Shown here piece after piece: positions 12,301-25,484 of a stretch of 64,000 bases of DNA. The stretch spans positions 10,419,814 through 10,483,813 of the forward strand of contig CM026386.1 of NCBI GenBank assembly GCA_014843695.1. The letters run 5' to 3'. The stretch is from Archivesica marissinica (taxonomy: Eukaryota > Mollusca > Bivalvia > Venerida > Vesicomyidae). The notes under the pieces are model-generated. The model was not told the DNA's origin, did no database searches, and was given only the letters and a program-made list of their open reading frames with translations. The position numbers and the translations under genes were made by a program. The number at the start of each line of letters is the position of its first letter. The first letter of the stretch is position 1.

Positions 12301-15300
12301 CACAACAATGACTATATAACCACAACAATGACTATATGACCGTAACACTGACTATATGACCGCAACAATGACTATATAACCACAACAATGACTATATGAC
12401 CGTAACACTGACTATATGACCGCAACAATGACTATATAACCGCAACAATGACTATATAACCTCAACAATGACTATATGACCGCAACAATGACTATATGAC
12501 CGCAACAATGACTATATGACCTCAACAATGACTATATGACCGCAACAATGACTATATGACGACAACAATGACTATATGACGACAACAATGACTATATGAC
12601 CGCAACAATGACTATATAACCGCAACAATGACTATATGACATCAACAATGACTATATGACCTCAACAATGACTATATGACCGCAACAATGACTATATGAC
12701 CGCAACAATGACTATATGACCGCAACAACGACTATATGACCACAACAATGACTATATGACAGCAACAATGACTATATGACCGCAACAATGACTATATGAC
12801 CACAACAATGACTATATGACCGCAACAATGACTATATGACCGCAACAATGACTATATGACCGCAACAATGACTATATGACCGCAACAATGACTATATAAT
12901 CGCAACAATAACTATATAACCTCAACAATGACTATATCACCGCAACAATGACTATATGACCGCAACAATGACTATATAACCGTAACAATGACTATATGAC
13001 CGTAACAATGACTATATAATCGCAACAATAACTATATAACCTCAACAATGACTATATGACCGCAACAATGACTATATGACCGCAACAATGACTATATGAC
13101 CGTAACAATGACTATATGACCGCAACAATGACTATATGACCGCAACAATGACTATATGACCGTAACAATGACTATATGACCGCAACAATGACTATATGAC
13201 CGTAACAATGACTATATGACCGCAACAATGACTATGTGACCGCAACAATGACTATATAACTGCAACAATGACTATATGACCGCAACAATGACTATATGAC
13301 CGTAACAATGACTATATGACCGCAACAATGACTATATGACATCAACAATGACTATATGACCGCAACAATGACTATATGACCGCAACACTGACTATATGAC
13401 AGCAACAATGACTATATGACCGTAACAATGACTATATGACCGCAACAATGACTATATGACATCAACAATGACTATATGACCGCAACAATGACTATATGAC
13501 CGTGACAATGACTATATGACCGCAACAATGACTATATAATCGCAACAATAACTATATAACCTCAACAATGACTATATGACCGCAACAATGACTATATGAC
13601 CGCAACAATGACTATATAACCGTAACAATGACTATATGACCGTAACCATGACTATATAATCGCAACAATAACTATATAACCTCAACAATGACTATATGAC
13701 CGCAACAATGACTATATGACCGCAACAATGACTATATGACCGCAACAATGACTATATGACGACAACAATGACTATATAACTGCAACAATGACTATATGAC
13801 CGCAATAATGACTATATGACCGCAACAATGACTATATGACCGCAACAATGACTATATAACCGCAACAATGACTATATAACCCAACAATGACTATATGACC
13901 GCAACAATGACTATATGACCGCAACAATGACTATATGACCACAACAATGACTATATGACCACAACAATGACTATATGACCGCAACAATGACTATATGACC
14001 ACAACAATGACTATATGACCACAACAATGACTATATGACCACAACAATGACTATATGACCGCAACAATGACTATATGACATCAACAATGACTATATGACC
14101 GCAACAATGACTATATGACGACAACAATGACTATATGACCACAACAATGACTATATGACCGCAACAATGACTATATAACCGCAACAATGACTATATGACC
14201 TCAACAATGACTATATGACCGCAACAATGACTATATGACCGCAACAATGACTATATGACGACTATATGACCGCAACAATGACTATATGACCACAACAATG
14301 ACTATATGACCACAACAATGACTATATGACCACAACAATGACTATATGACCACAACAATGACTATATGACCGCAACAATGACGATATGACCGCCACAATG
14401 ACTATATAACCTCAACAGTGACTATATGACGACAACAATGACTATATGACCGCAACAATGACTATATGACCGCAACAATGACTATATAACCGCAACAATG
14501 ACTATATGACCGCAACAATGACTATATAACCGCAACAATGACTATATAACCTCAACAATGACTATATGACCGCAACAATGACTATATGACGACTATATAA
14601 CCGTAACAATGACTATATGACCGCAACAATGACTATATAACCACAACAATGACTATATGACCGTAACACTGACTATATGACCGCAACAATGACTATATAA
14701 CCGCAACAATGACTATATAACCTCAACAATGACTATATGACCGCAACAATGACTATATGACCGCAACAATGACTATATGACCGCAACAATGACTATATGA
14801 CCGCAACAATGACTATATGACGACAACAATGACTATATGACCGCAACAATGACTATATAACCGCAACAATGACTATATGACCTCAACAATGACTATATGA
14901 CCGCAACAATGACTATATGACCGCAACAATGACTATATGACAGCAACAATGACTATATGACCACAACAATGACTATATGACAGCAACAATGACTATATGA
15001 CCGCAACAATGACTATATGACCACAACAATGACTATATGACCACAACAATGACTATATGACCGCAACAATGACTATATAACCGCAACAATGACTATATGA
15101 CCTCAACAATGACTATATGACCGCAACAATGACTATATGACCGCAACAATGACTATATGACGACTATATGACCGCAACAATGACTATATGACCACAACAA
15201 TGACTATATGACCACAACAATGACTATATGACCACAACAATGACTATATGACCACAACAATGACTATATGACCGCAACAATGACGATATGACCGCCACAA

Positions 15301-18300
15301 TGACTATATAACCTCAACAGTGACTATATGACGACAACAATGACTATATGACCGCAACAATGACTATATGACCGCAACAATGACTATATGACCGCAACAA
15401 TGACTATATGACCGCAACAATGACTATATGACCGCAACAATGACTATATAACCGCAACAATGACTATATGACCGCAACAATGACTATATAACCGCAACAA
15501 TGACTATATAACCTCAACAATGACTATATGACCGGAACAATGACTATATGACGACTATATGACCGTAACAATGACTATATGACCGCAACAATGACTATAT
15601 AACCACAACAATGACTATATGACCGTAACACTGACTATATGACCGCAACAATGACTATATAACCTCAACAATGACTATATGACCGTAACACTGACTATAT
15701 AACCACAACAATGACTATATAACCACAACAATGACTATATGACCGTAACACTGACTATATGACCGCAACAATGACTATATAACCACAACAATGACTATAT
15801 GACCGTAACACTGACTATATGACCGCAACAATGACTATATAACCGCAACAATGACTATATAACCTCAACAATGACTATATGACCGCAACAATGACTATAT
15901 GACCGCAACAATGACTATATGACCTCAACAATGACTATATGACCGCAACAATGACTATATGACGACAACAATGACTATATGACGACAACAATGACTATAT
16001 GACCGCAACAATGACTATATAACCGCAACAATGACTATATGACATCAACAATGACTATATGACCTCAACAATGACTATATGACCGCAACAATGACTATAT
16101 GACCGCAACAATGACTATATGACCGCAACAACGACTATATGACCACAACAATGACTATATGACAGCAACAATGACTATATGACCGCAACAATGACTATAT
16201 GACCACAACAATGACTATATGACCGCAACAATGACTATATGACCGCAACAATGACTATATGACCGCAACAATGACTATATGACCGCAACAATGACTATAT
16301 AATCGCAACAATAACTATATAACCTCAACAATGACTATATCACCGCAACAATGACTATATGACCGCAACAATGACTATATAACCGTAACAATGACTATAT
16401 GACCGTAACAATGACTATATAATCGCAACAATAACTATATAACCTCAACAATGACTATATGACCGCAACAATGACTATATGACCGCAACAATGACTATAT
16501 GACCGCAACAATGACTATATGACGACAACAATGACTATATAACTGCAACAATGACTATATGACCGCAACAATGACTATATGACCGCAACAATGACTATAT
16601 GACCGCAACAATGACTATATAACCGCAACAATGACTATATAACCTCAACAATGACTATATGACCGCAACAATGACTATATGACGGCAACAATGACTATAT
16701 GACCGCAACAATGACTATATGACCACAACAATGACTATATGACCACAACAATGACTATATGACCGCAACAATGACTATATGACCACAACAATGACTATAT
16801 GACCACAACAATGACTATATGACCACAACAATGACTATATGACCACAACAATGACTATATGACCGCAACAATGACTATATGACCGTAACAATGACTATAT
16901 GACCGCAACAATGACTATATGACCACAACAATGACTATATGACCGCAACAATGACTATATGACATCAACAATGACTATATGACCTCAACAATGACTATAT
17001 GACCGCAACAATGACTATATGACCGCAACAATGACTATATGACCGCAACAATGACTATATGACCGCAACAATGACTATATGACCGCAACAATGACTATAT
17101 AACCGCAACAATGACTATATAACCTCAACAATGACTATATGACCGTAACAATGACTATATGACCGCAACAATGACTATATGACCGTAACAATGACTATAT
17201 GACCGCAACAATGACTATACAACCGCAACAATGACTATATAACCTCAACAATGACTATATGACCGCAACAATGACTATATGACCGCAACAATGACTATAT
17301 AACCGCAACAATGACTATATAACCTCAACAATGACTATATAACCTCAACAATGACTATATGACCGCAACAATGACTATATGACCTCAACAATGACTATAT
17401 AACCTCAACAATGACTATATGACCGCAACAATGACTATATAACCTCAACAATGACTATATAACCTCAACAATGACTATATGACCGCAACAATGACTATAT
17501 GACCGCAACAATGACTATATAACCGCAACAATGACTATATGACCGCAACAATAACTATATAACCTCAACAATGACTATATGACCTCAACAATGACTATAT
17601 GACCACAACAATGACTATATGACCGTAACAATGACTATATAACCGCAACAATGACTATATGACCGTAACAATGACTATATAACCGTAACAATGACTATAT
17701 AACCGTACCAATGACTATATGACCGCAACAATGACTATATGACGACAACAATGACTATATAACCGCAACAATGACTATATGACCGCAACAATGACTATAT
17801 AACCGTAACAATGACTATATGACCACAACAATGACTATATGACCGCAACAATGACTATATGACCGCAACAATGACTATATGACCGCAACAATGACTATAT
17901 AACCGCAACAATGACTATATAACCGTAACAATGACTATATGACCGCAACAATGACTATATGACCGCAACAATGACTATATGACCGCAACAATGACTATAT
18001 GACCGCAACAATGACTATATAACCGCAACAATGACTATATAGCCGTAACAATGACTATATGGCCGCAACAATGACTATATGACCGCAACAATGACCACAA
18101 CAATGACTATATGACCGCAACAATGACTATATGACCGCAACAATGACTATATAACCGCAACAATGACTATATAACCGTAACAATGACTATATGACCACAA
18201 CAATGACTATATGACCGTAACAATGACTATATAACCGCAACAATGACTATATGACCGTAACAATGACTATATAACCGTAACAATGACTATATAACCGTAA

Positions 18301-21300
18301 CAATGACTATATGACCACAACAATGACTATATGACCTCAACAATGACTATATAACCTCAACAATGACTATATGACCGTAACAATGACTATATGACAGCAA
18401 CAATGACTATATAAGAGCAACAATGACTATATGACCGTAACAATGACTATATGACAGCAACAATGACTATATGACCGCAACAATGACTATATGACCGCAA
18501 CAATGACTATATGACCGCAACAATGACTATATAACCGCAACAATGACTATATAACCGTAACAATGACTATATGACCACAACAATGACTATATGACCGCAA
18601 CAATGACTATATAACCTCAACAATGACTATATGACCTCAACAATGACTATATAACCACAACAATGACTATATAACCACAACAATGACTATATGACCACAA
18701 CAATGACTATATAACCTCAACAATGACTATATGACCGCAACAATGACTATATGACCGTAACAATGACTATATGACAGCAACAATGACTATATAACCGCAA
18801 CAATGACTATATAACCTCAACAATGATTATATGACCGCAACAATGACTATATAACCGTAACAATGACTATATAACCGTAACAATGACTATATGACCTCAA
18901 CAATGACTATATGACCGCAACAATGACTATATAACCGTAACAATGACTATATAACCGCAACAATGACTATATGACCTCAACAATGACTATATGACCGCAA
19001 CAATGACTATATAACCGTAACAATGACTATATAACCGCAACAATGACTATATAACCTCAACAATGACTATATGACGACAACAATGACTATATGACCGTAA
19101 CAATGACTATATGACCGCAACAATGACTATATGACCGCAACAATGACTATATGACCTCAACAATGACTATATAACCGTAACAATGACTATATAACCATAA
19201 CAATGACTATATGACCTCAACAATGACTATTTGACCGCAACAATGACTATATAACCGTAACAATGACTATATAACCGTAACAATGACTATATGACCTCAA
19301 CAATGACTATATGACCGCAACAATGACTATATGACCGCAACAATGACTATATAACCGTAACAATGACTATATGACGACAACAATGACTATATGACCGCAT
19401 CAATGACTATATGACCGTAACAATGACTATATGACGACAACAATGACTATATGACCGCAACAATGACTATATGACCGCAACAATGACTATATAACCGTAA
19501 CAATGACTATATGACCTCAACAATGACTATATGACCGCAACAATGATTATATGACCGTAACAATGACTATATGACAGCAACAATGACTATATAACCGCAA
19601 CAATGACTATATAACCTCAACAATGACTATATGACCACAACAATGACTATATGACCGCAACAATGACTATATGACCTCAACAATGACTATATGACCGCAA
19701 CAATGACTATATAACCGTAACAATGACTATATAACCGTAACAATGACTATATGACCTCAACAATGACTATATGACCGCAACAATGACTATATAACCGTAA
19801 CAATGACTATATAACCGTAACAATGACTATATAACCGTAACAATGACTATATAACCTCAACAATGACTATATGACCTCAACAATGACTATATGACCACAA
19901 CAATGACTATATGACCTCAACAATGACTATATGACCTCAACAATGACTATATGACCTCAACAATGACTATATAACCGCAACAATGACTATATAACCGTAA
20001 CAATGACTATATGACCGGAACAATGACTATATGACCGTAACAATGACTATATGACCACAACAATGACTATATGACGACAACAATGACTATATAACTGCAA
20101 CAATGACTATATGACCGCAACAATGACTATATAACCGTAACAATGACTATATGACGACAACAATGACTATATGACCGCAACAATGACTATATGACCGTAA
20201 CACTGACTATATGACCTCAACAATGACTATATAACCTCAACAATGACTATATAACCGTAACAATGACTATATGACCGCAACAATGACTATATAACCTCAA
20301 CAATGACTATATAACAGCAACAATGACTATATGACAGCAACAATGACTATATGACCGCAACAATGACTATATGACCGCAACAATGACTATATGACCGCAA
20401 CAATGACTATATAACCGCAACAATGACTATATGACCTCAACAATGACTATATGACCTCAACAATGACTATATGACCGCAACAATGACTATATGACAGCAA
20501 CAATGACTATATGACAGCAACAATGACTATATAACCGCAACAATGACTATATAACCTCAACAATGACTATATGACCTCAACAATGACTATATGACCACAA
20601 CAATGACTATATAACCTCAACAATGACTATATAACCTCAACAATGACTATATAACCGCAACAATGACTATATGACCGTAACAATGACTATATGACCTCAA
20701 CAATGACTATATGACCGCAACAATGACTATATGACGACAACAATGACTATATGACCGCAACAATGACTATATGACCTCAACAATGACTATATGACCTCAA
20801 CAATGACTATATGACCGCAACAATGACTATATGACAGCAACAATGACTATATGACCGCAACAATGACTATATAACCGCAACAATGACTATATGACCTCAA
20901 CAATGACTATATGACCGCAACAATGACTATATGACTGCAACAATGACTATATGACCGCAACAATGACTATATGACCGCAACGACTATATGATCACAACAA
21001 TGACTATATGACCGCAACAATGACTATATGACCGCAACAATGACTATATGACCACAACACTGACTATATGACAGCAACAATGACTATATGACCGCAACAA
21101 TGACTATATAACCGTAACAATGACTATATGACCGCAACAATGACTATATAACCGCAACAATGACTATATGACCACAACAATGACTATATGTTATGTTATA
21201 TTTCGGGTTTTACGCCTGCATCAGCACCATTTTGGGCTATATCGCCGGCGGGCAGTTTACTTAACAACACCTTTCCTGGGCAGGCTCCAGCGGTTAACCA

Positions 21301-23662
21301 GTACTTGGGTGCACCAACCTCCGTAAGAAACTGCCAACTTTTTCATATAAATGAGACACGGCCTGAGCGGGGCTCGAACCCGTGAACATCAGTGATGATA
21401 GGTTACAGTGGTATACAAGTCAGCGACCTTAACCACTCGACCACGGAGGCGGACAACAATGACTATATGACCACAACAATGACTATATGACCGCAACAAT
21501 GACTATATGACCACAACAATGACTATATGACCGCAACAATGACTATATGACCGCAACAATGACTATATGACCGCAACAATGACTATATGACGACAACAAT
21601 GACTATATGACCGCAACAATGACTATATGACCGTAACAATGACTATATGACCGCAACAATGACTATATAACCGCAACAATGACTATATGACCGTAACAAT
21701 GACTATATGACCGTAACAATGACTATATGACCGCAACAATGACTATATGACCGCAACAATGACTATATGACCGTAACAATGACTATATGACAACAACAAT
21801 GACTATATGACCGCAACAATGACTATTTGATCGCCACACTGACTATATGAATTTATATTTATTATTCTAACAGTAAAGTCTTTTTAGGTCGAACCGTGAC
21901 TCAAGCTGGTATTAGCTTAGTTTATATACATTTATATTAGCTCGATTGCGAAACAAGTTCTGACAACGTATATTAATCACTCTCGAGACCTCATTCCTGA
22001 TGGAATCCAGAGAGAACAGGCACTGTGGAATTTAAATACCTTGCCTAAGGGCACAATCGTAAAGGCTCCAGTGGGGCTCGAACTCCGGGCCTTTCGCAAA
22101 CACGCTACGACTTCCAGTATGCTGGTATTGGTGGTAGACCCCCAGGTGCACCCCGTACAGTATTTCAGGCATGGACCTTCCGTAAGCCAACTGTGTAGCT
22201 CATTCATGAAATAATGTAGTACCCCCAGAATGGTTCGAACATACAGCTGTATGGGGAAAGGAAGTTGTACACACGTGTATTCAGGCTACAAGTAAGTTGT
22301 ACACACGTGTATTCAGGCTACAAGTAAGTTGTACCCACTTGTATTCAGGCTACAAGTAAGTTGTACACATGTGTATTCAGGCTACAAGTAAGTTGTACAC
22401 ACGTGTAGTCAGACTACAAGTAAGTTGTACACACGTGTAGTCAGACTACAAGTAAGTTGTATACACTTGTATTCAGGCTACAAGTAAGTTGTACACATGT
22501 GTATTCAGGCTACAATTAAGTTGTACACACGTGTAGTCAGACTACAAGTAAGTTGTACACACGTGTAGTCAGACTACAAGTAAGTTGTACACACTTGTAT
22601 TCAGGCTACAAGTAAGTTGTATACACTTGTATTCAGGCTACAAGTAAGTTGTACACACGTGTAGTCAGACTACAAGTAAGTTGTACACACGTGTATTCAG
22701 GCTACAAGTAAGTTGTATACACTTGTATTCAGGCTACAAGTAAGTTGTACACACGTGTAGTCAGACTACAAGTAAGTTGTACACACGTGTATTCAGGCTA
22801 CAAGTAAGTTGTACACACGTGTATTCAGGCTACAAGTAAGTTGTATACACTTGTATTCAGGCTACAAGTAAGTTTTACACACGTGTAGTCAGACTACAAG
22901 TAAGTTGTACACACGTGTATTCAGGCTACAAGTAAGTTGTACACACGCGTATTCAGGCTACAAGTAAGTTGTACACACGTGTATTCAGGCTACAAGTTGC
23001 ACGATCAAACAATCTCATTTCCTTCAGAAACTACGCGTTGGGCTACCCAGGAAATGTATGTGAACAAACCAGAACTGTTGCTTTGAATGCATCAGTTAAC
23101 ATATGTATGAATTTTCATATGTAAATGAAATTCAGAAGTCACGTATAAGATTTTATTTCGACCATGTGCACACATATGTTTGGCTTAAACATATTCATTT
23201 TCTATCATGTACATGATTATTTACAACAATTGAAATAAGGAATTGGACAGAAAGCTATACAGCGTTTGGTTGTCCTTTCCTTATAGTGGATGTGCGTTCG
23301 CTTCAGGTCCGGAGTGCGAGTCCCGCTGGAGCCATTACTATTGTGCCCTTAGGCAAGGCATTTAAATTCCGCATTGCCTCTTCTCTCCCTCGTGGCGATG
23401 GATTCCATCAGGAATGAGGTCTCGAGAGTGATTAATTAATACAAGTTGTAAGAACTTGTTTCGCAATCGAGCTAAAATAAATTTGTATAAACTAAACAGA
23501 TGTTTGGGTTCATCACTGGATGTGGTTTCAGGTTATAAAGAACCGTGCAACTATAAGGATCCCTACACAGAGGTTCTGTATCCTACCACAACTTTCTGCC
23601 GTAACGGACTATACTGCGAGCGAAACTCATCCAAGTGTCAGACAATACCCATGCCGGGATAG
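9125..23662 (+). CDS. IGFBP-N-domain-like secreted cysteine-rich protein, gene 2
   Basis: Exons 9125-9317 and 23532-23662 have the same lengths and intron phase as gene 1 and also give 107 residues. The leader MIIRGYMLVVTLVTVVIGTS is followed by 12 cysteines in the same spacing class, with FCGCCLAC and FCRNGLYC. The two proteins share GGGYCGCC/GGGFCGCC, the LACFTY stretch and LYPTT. They are clear tandem paralogues, diverged mostly near the mature N-terminus and at the C-terminal tail. The 14.2-kb intron is nearly ten times that of gene 1 because it contains a 12.5-kb 20-bp array, a 32-bp array and several SINEs. An AATAAA lies 36 bp after the stop. Confidence 0.86.
9345..21850 (+). repeat. 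Giant 20-bp minisatellite (~610 units)
   Basis: The unit is 'aacaatgactatatgaccgc', about 12.5 kb in total, broken once by a SINE at 21188-21452. Units differ mainly in the last four to five bases (accgc, accac, accgt, acctc, acgac, acagc) and in tatatg/tatata. A few 'tatatgacgactatatgacc' fusions mark short deletions. It starts ~27 bp after the donor of IGFBP-like gene 2. Confidence 0.97.
21188..21452 (-). mobile_element. SINE family E, copy 2, inside the 20-bp array
   Basis: Nearly identical to 213-474. Array units resume on both sides, so insertion came after array expansion. The target duplication cannot be separated from the array repeat. Confidence 0.8.
21934..22122 (-). mobile_element. 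SINE family A, copy 4
   Basis: An inverted copy: tail 'agctcgattgcgaaacaagt' at the left, tRNA-like head 'ggggctcgaactccgg' at the right. Confidence 0.78.
22125..22245 (-). mobile_element. SINE family F fragment, copy 1
   Basis: It shares 'cagtatttcagg', 'gaccttcc' and 'ttcgaacatacagc' with 58752-58963. Inverted and partial. Confidence 0.5.
22250..22996 (+). repeat. 32-bp minisatellite, ~23 copies, with E-box motifs
   Basis: The unit begins 'aagttgtacacacgtgtatt'. Most units contain CACGTG; others have CACTTG or CACATG. It is the second array in the same intron. Confidence 0.93.
23290..23497 (+). mobile_element. SINE family A, copy 5
   Basis: The head 'gtgcgttcgcttcagg' and box B 'gagtgcgagtccc' are followed by the full body and tail. 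It ends 34 bp before exon 2 of IGFBP-like gene 2. Confidence 0.78.
23532..23662 (+). CDS. IGFBP-like gene 2, exon 2
   Basis: After acceptor 'gtggtttcag' the exon encodes YKEPCNYKDPYTEVLYPTTT, then FCRNGLYCERNSSKC, ending in TAG. It is 131 nt long, as in gene 1. It lies directly downstream of a SINE (23290-23497). Confidence 0.87.
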
Positions 23663-23697
23663 CTCGTCACCGACCGCGCATCTTGAATTGTATACAC

Positions 23698-23703
23698 AAT
23701 AAA
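23698..23703 (+). terminator. Polyadenylation signal of IGFBP-like gene 2
   Basis: An AATAAA hexamer lies 36 bp after the TAG stop, in the expected position for a short 3' UTR. Confidence 0.6.
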
Positions 23704-23740
23704 ACAGTACAAGTAAATCTAATGGTATTACTGTTATTTA

Positions 23741-23946
23741 GTGCCTCGCAGTCTGGGAGAGCATGGTCACGGGTTCGAGTTTCGCTCAGACCATGTCTCT
23801 TTATATGAAAAAGTTGGCAGTTTCTTACGGAGGTTGGTGCATCAAGTACTGGTTAACCGCTGGAGTCTGTCTAGGGAAAGTTGTTAGGTAAACTGCCGGT
23901 CGCTCAAATGCGCAACCGGTAGCGACGTTAAATAAACTTATATTAA
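23741..23946 (+). mobile_element. Chimeric SINE: family E head and body, family C tail
   Basis: Box B 'cacgggttcgagtttcgctc' and the body match family E. The end 'gcaaccggtagcgacg' then 'ttaaataaac' is the family C tail. Confidence 0.6.
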
Positions 23947-24128
23947 ATATCGGGTATGTGGTGTGAATTATTTTTAGAAATTATAGCCAAAGCATGTTCC
24001 AACAATATCTTCGAGAGTGAAACGTAAATATCAACCAGACTGGATGAGAACAGAAATCTTAGATATTACGAAAGCTCGTGATAAATGAAGCAAGTTAAAG
24101 CAGAGCAAGGGACTTATCAATATCAAAT

Positions 24129-24626
24129 CAGGGCTCATTCTAGAGGGAGACTATTTCCCTGACTTCGCCTCCTGCCCCCTCCCCCCACTTCTCCCTAAAA
24201 ACAAATTCATAAAAAATGTAAGCCACACTGTCCATAGTAAAGCACTCCTATTCAAATGTTGTATTAAATGAACATATTGTGTATTTTAACCCCATTTTGT
24301 TGACATTAAATTACAGGCTGTCCGATTTGAGCAGTGCTTAGCACGCTTGCTTCTCACCAATGCAACCCGGGTTCGATCCTCGGACAGGGAAGTATGCGAG
24401 ATGATACGGTGGTTGCCAGATCGGACAGGTGGGTTTTCTCCGAGTACTCCGGTTTCCTCCCACACGAATGACCACATTTACACTTTCATCCGAGCGAACG
24501 AGAGTGATTAATATAAGTTGTTAGAACTTGCTTCGCAATCGTAAAATTAAAAATTAAATAACACAATTCAAAGACGCAATCGCGGGCTTTCTCCCAAAAA
24601 TTAAAACCTAAATCTATTGAGCCCTG
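24129..24626. mobile_element. MITE ('cagggctcattc' ends) with a nested SINE
   Basis: The left end 'cagggctcattctagaggg' and right end 'tattgagccctg' are inverted. The body matches the uninterrupted copy at 44983-45248. A family B SINE is inserted at 24313-24550. Confidence 0.65.
24313..24550 (+). mobile_element. SINE family B, copy 1
   Basis: The head 'ggctgtccgatttgagcagt', box B 'gggttcgatcc', body 'gtgggttttctccgag' and tail 'gaacttgcttcgcaatcg' are present. Confidence 0.8.
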
Positions 24627-24791
24627 CAAATACTTAGAAACATAGCGGCGCCTGGTCTACAAGGATAAGATATGGGAGGTACTTATGTTTATAAAACAAA
24701 GTTGTCTCATAAGTCAGTAATGGCTGGCCCTTTCAACAATAATAAACGAACACTATACAACCAATGATCCGATTACTTCCAAAATGTTGAA

Positions 24792-25330
24792 ATGGCAAAT
24801 ATATTTAATGAATTTTTTGTCGATGTTGCATCCTACAGACGGATCTGTAGTCCAGTGGTTAACATGTTGGAATGTAGGTTTGATCACCCCGTCTAACCAT
24901 AATATAATCAACAGTCTTTCAGATTGGACTTTAAACTGAGGTCTCGTGTCGGTGCTTTACACCGTGCACTTAAAAGAACGAGAGGAGACTCTGGAATGGG
25001 TCTTTGTCAGTATAATTGCACTATCCTCCAAAAATCTAAAATGGCTAATCTCTTCAGGAGGCGTCGCTCATATGGGCAACCGGTAGCGACGATAAATATA
25101 CGTAAAACACATCCAACATCACAGATCCAGTCCCTGCGCACTTAAACTTTGACTTACATTACAGATTTTACTGATGAACATGTACCTTCAGATACAGTGT
25201 TTGAAATACCAGAATACTATCAGAAGGCAATTACTGGATCTTGATGTTTCTAAAGCTACAGAAATCGATAATATTGCACCAAAGCTGTTAAAATTTTCAG
25301 TTGATAGTATTTTATCACCAATAGACAGGC
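24792..25330 (+). pseudogene. LINE reverse-transcriptase fragment split by a SINE
   Basis: MANIFNEFFVDVA at 24792-24830 and LLDLDVSKATEIDNIAPKLL at about 25234-25290 are typical of the start of a non-LTR reverse transcriptase domain (LDVSKATGxDxIPPKLL). A family C SINE (24836-25110) lies between them, flanked by a possible short target duplication ('gcatcctac'/'acatccaac'). It is a dead fragment. Confidence 0.65.
24836..25110 (+). mobile_element. SINE family C, copy 2
   Basis: The head 'ggatctgtagtccagtggtt' is followed by a body with 'tcgtgtcggtgctttacacc' and the tail 'gcaaccggtagcgacg'. Inserted into a LINE remnant. Confidence 0.8.
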
Positions 25331-25484
25331 TTTTGGCGCAATTTTGGTTGTGTGAAATAAATCTGTCTACCCGGGTAGACAAGGGGACTACTTTATGCTA
25401 ATTAGATATCACAAACAAGTCAGGTAGTTTCCGTTTATTTCCACGTCCAAATTTATATCATTTCATTGGATAACGGTAAAATCC

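Noticed and set aside
9345..21850. Centromeric or telomeric satellite
   Set aside because: The array lies within an intron between two in-phase exons, is single-locus here, and the unit is not telomere-like.
22250..22996. CRISPR array
   Set aside because: Units are contiguous with no unique spacers, and the DNA is eukaryotic.
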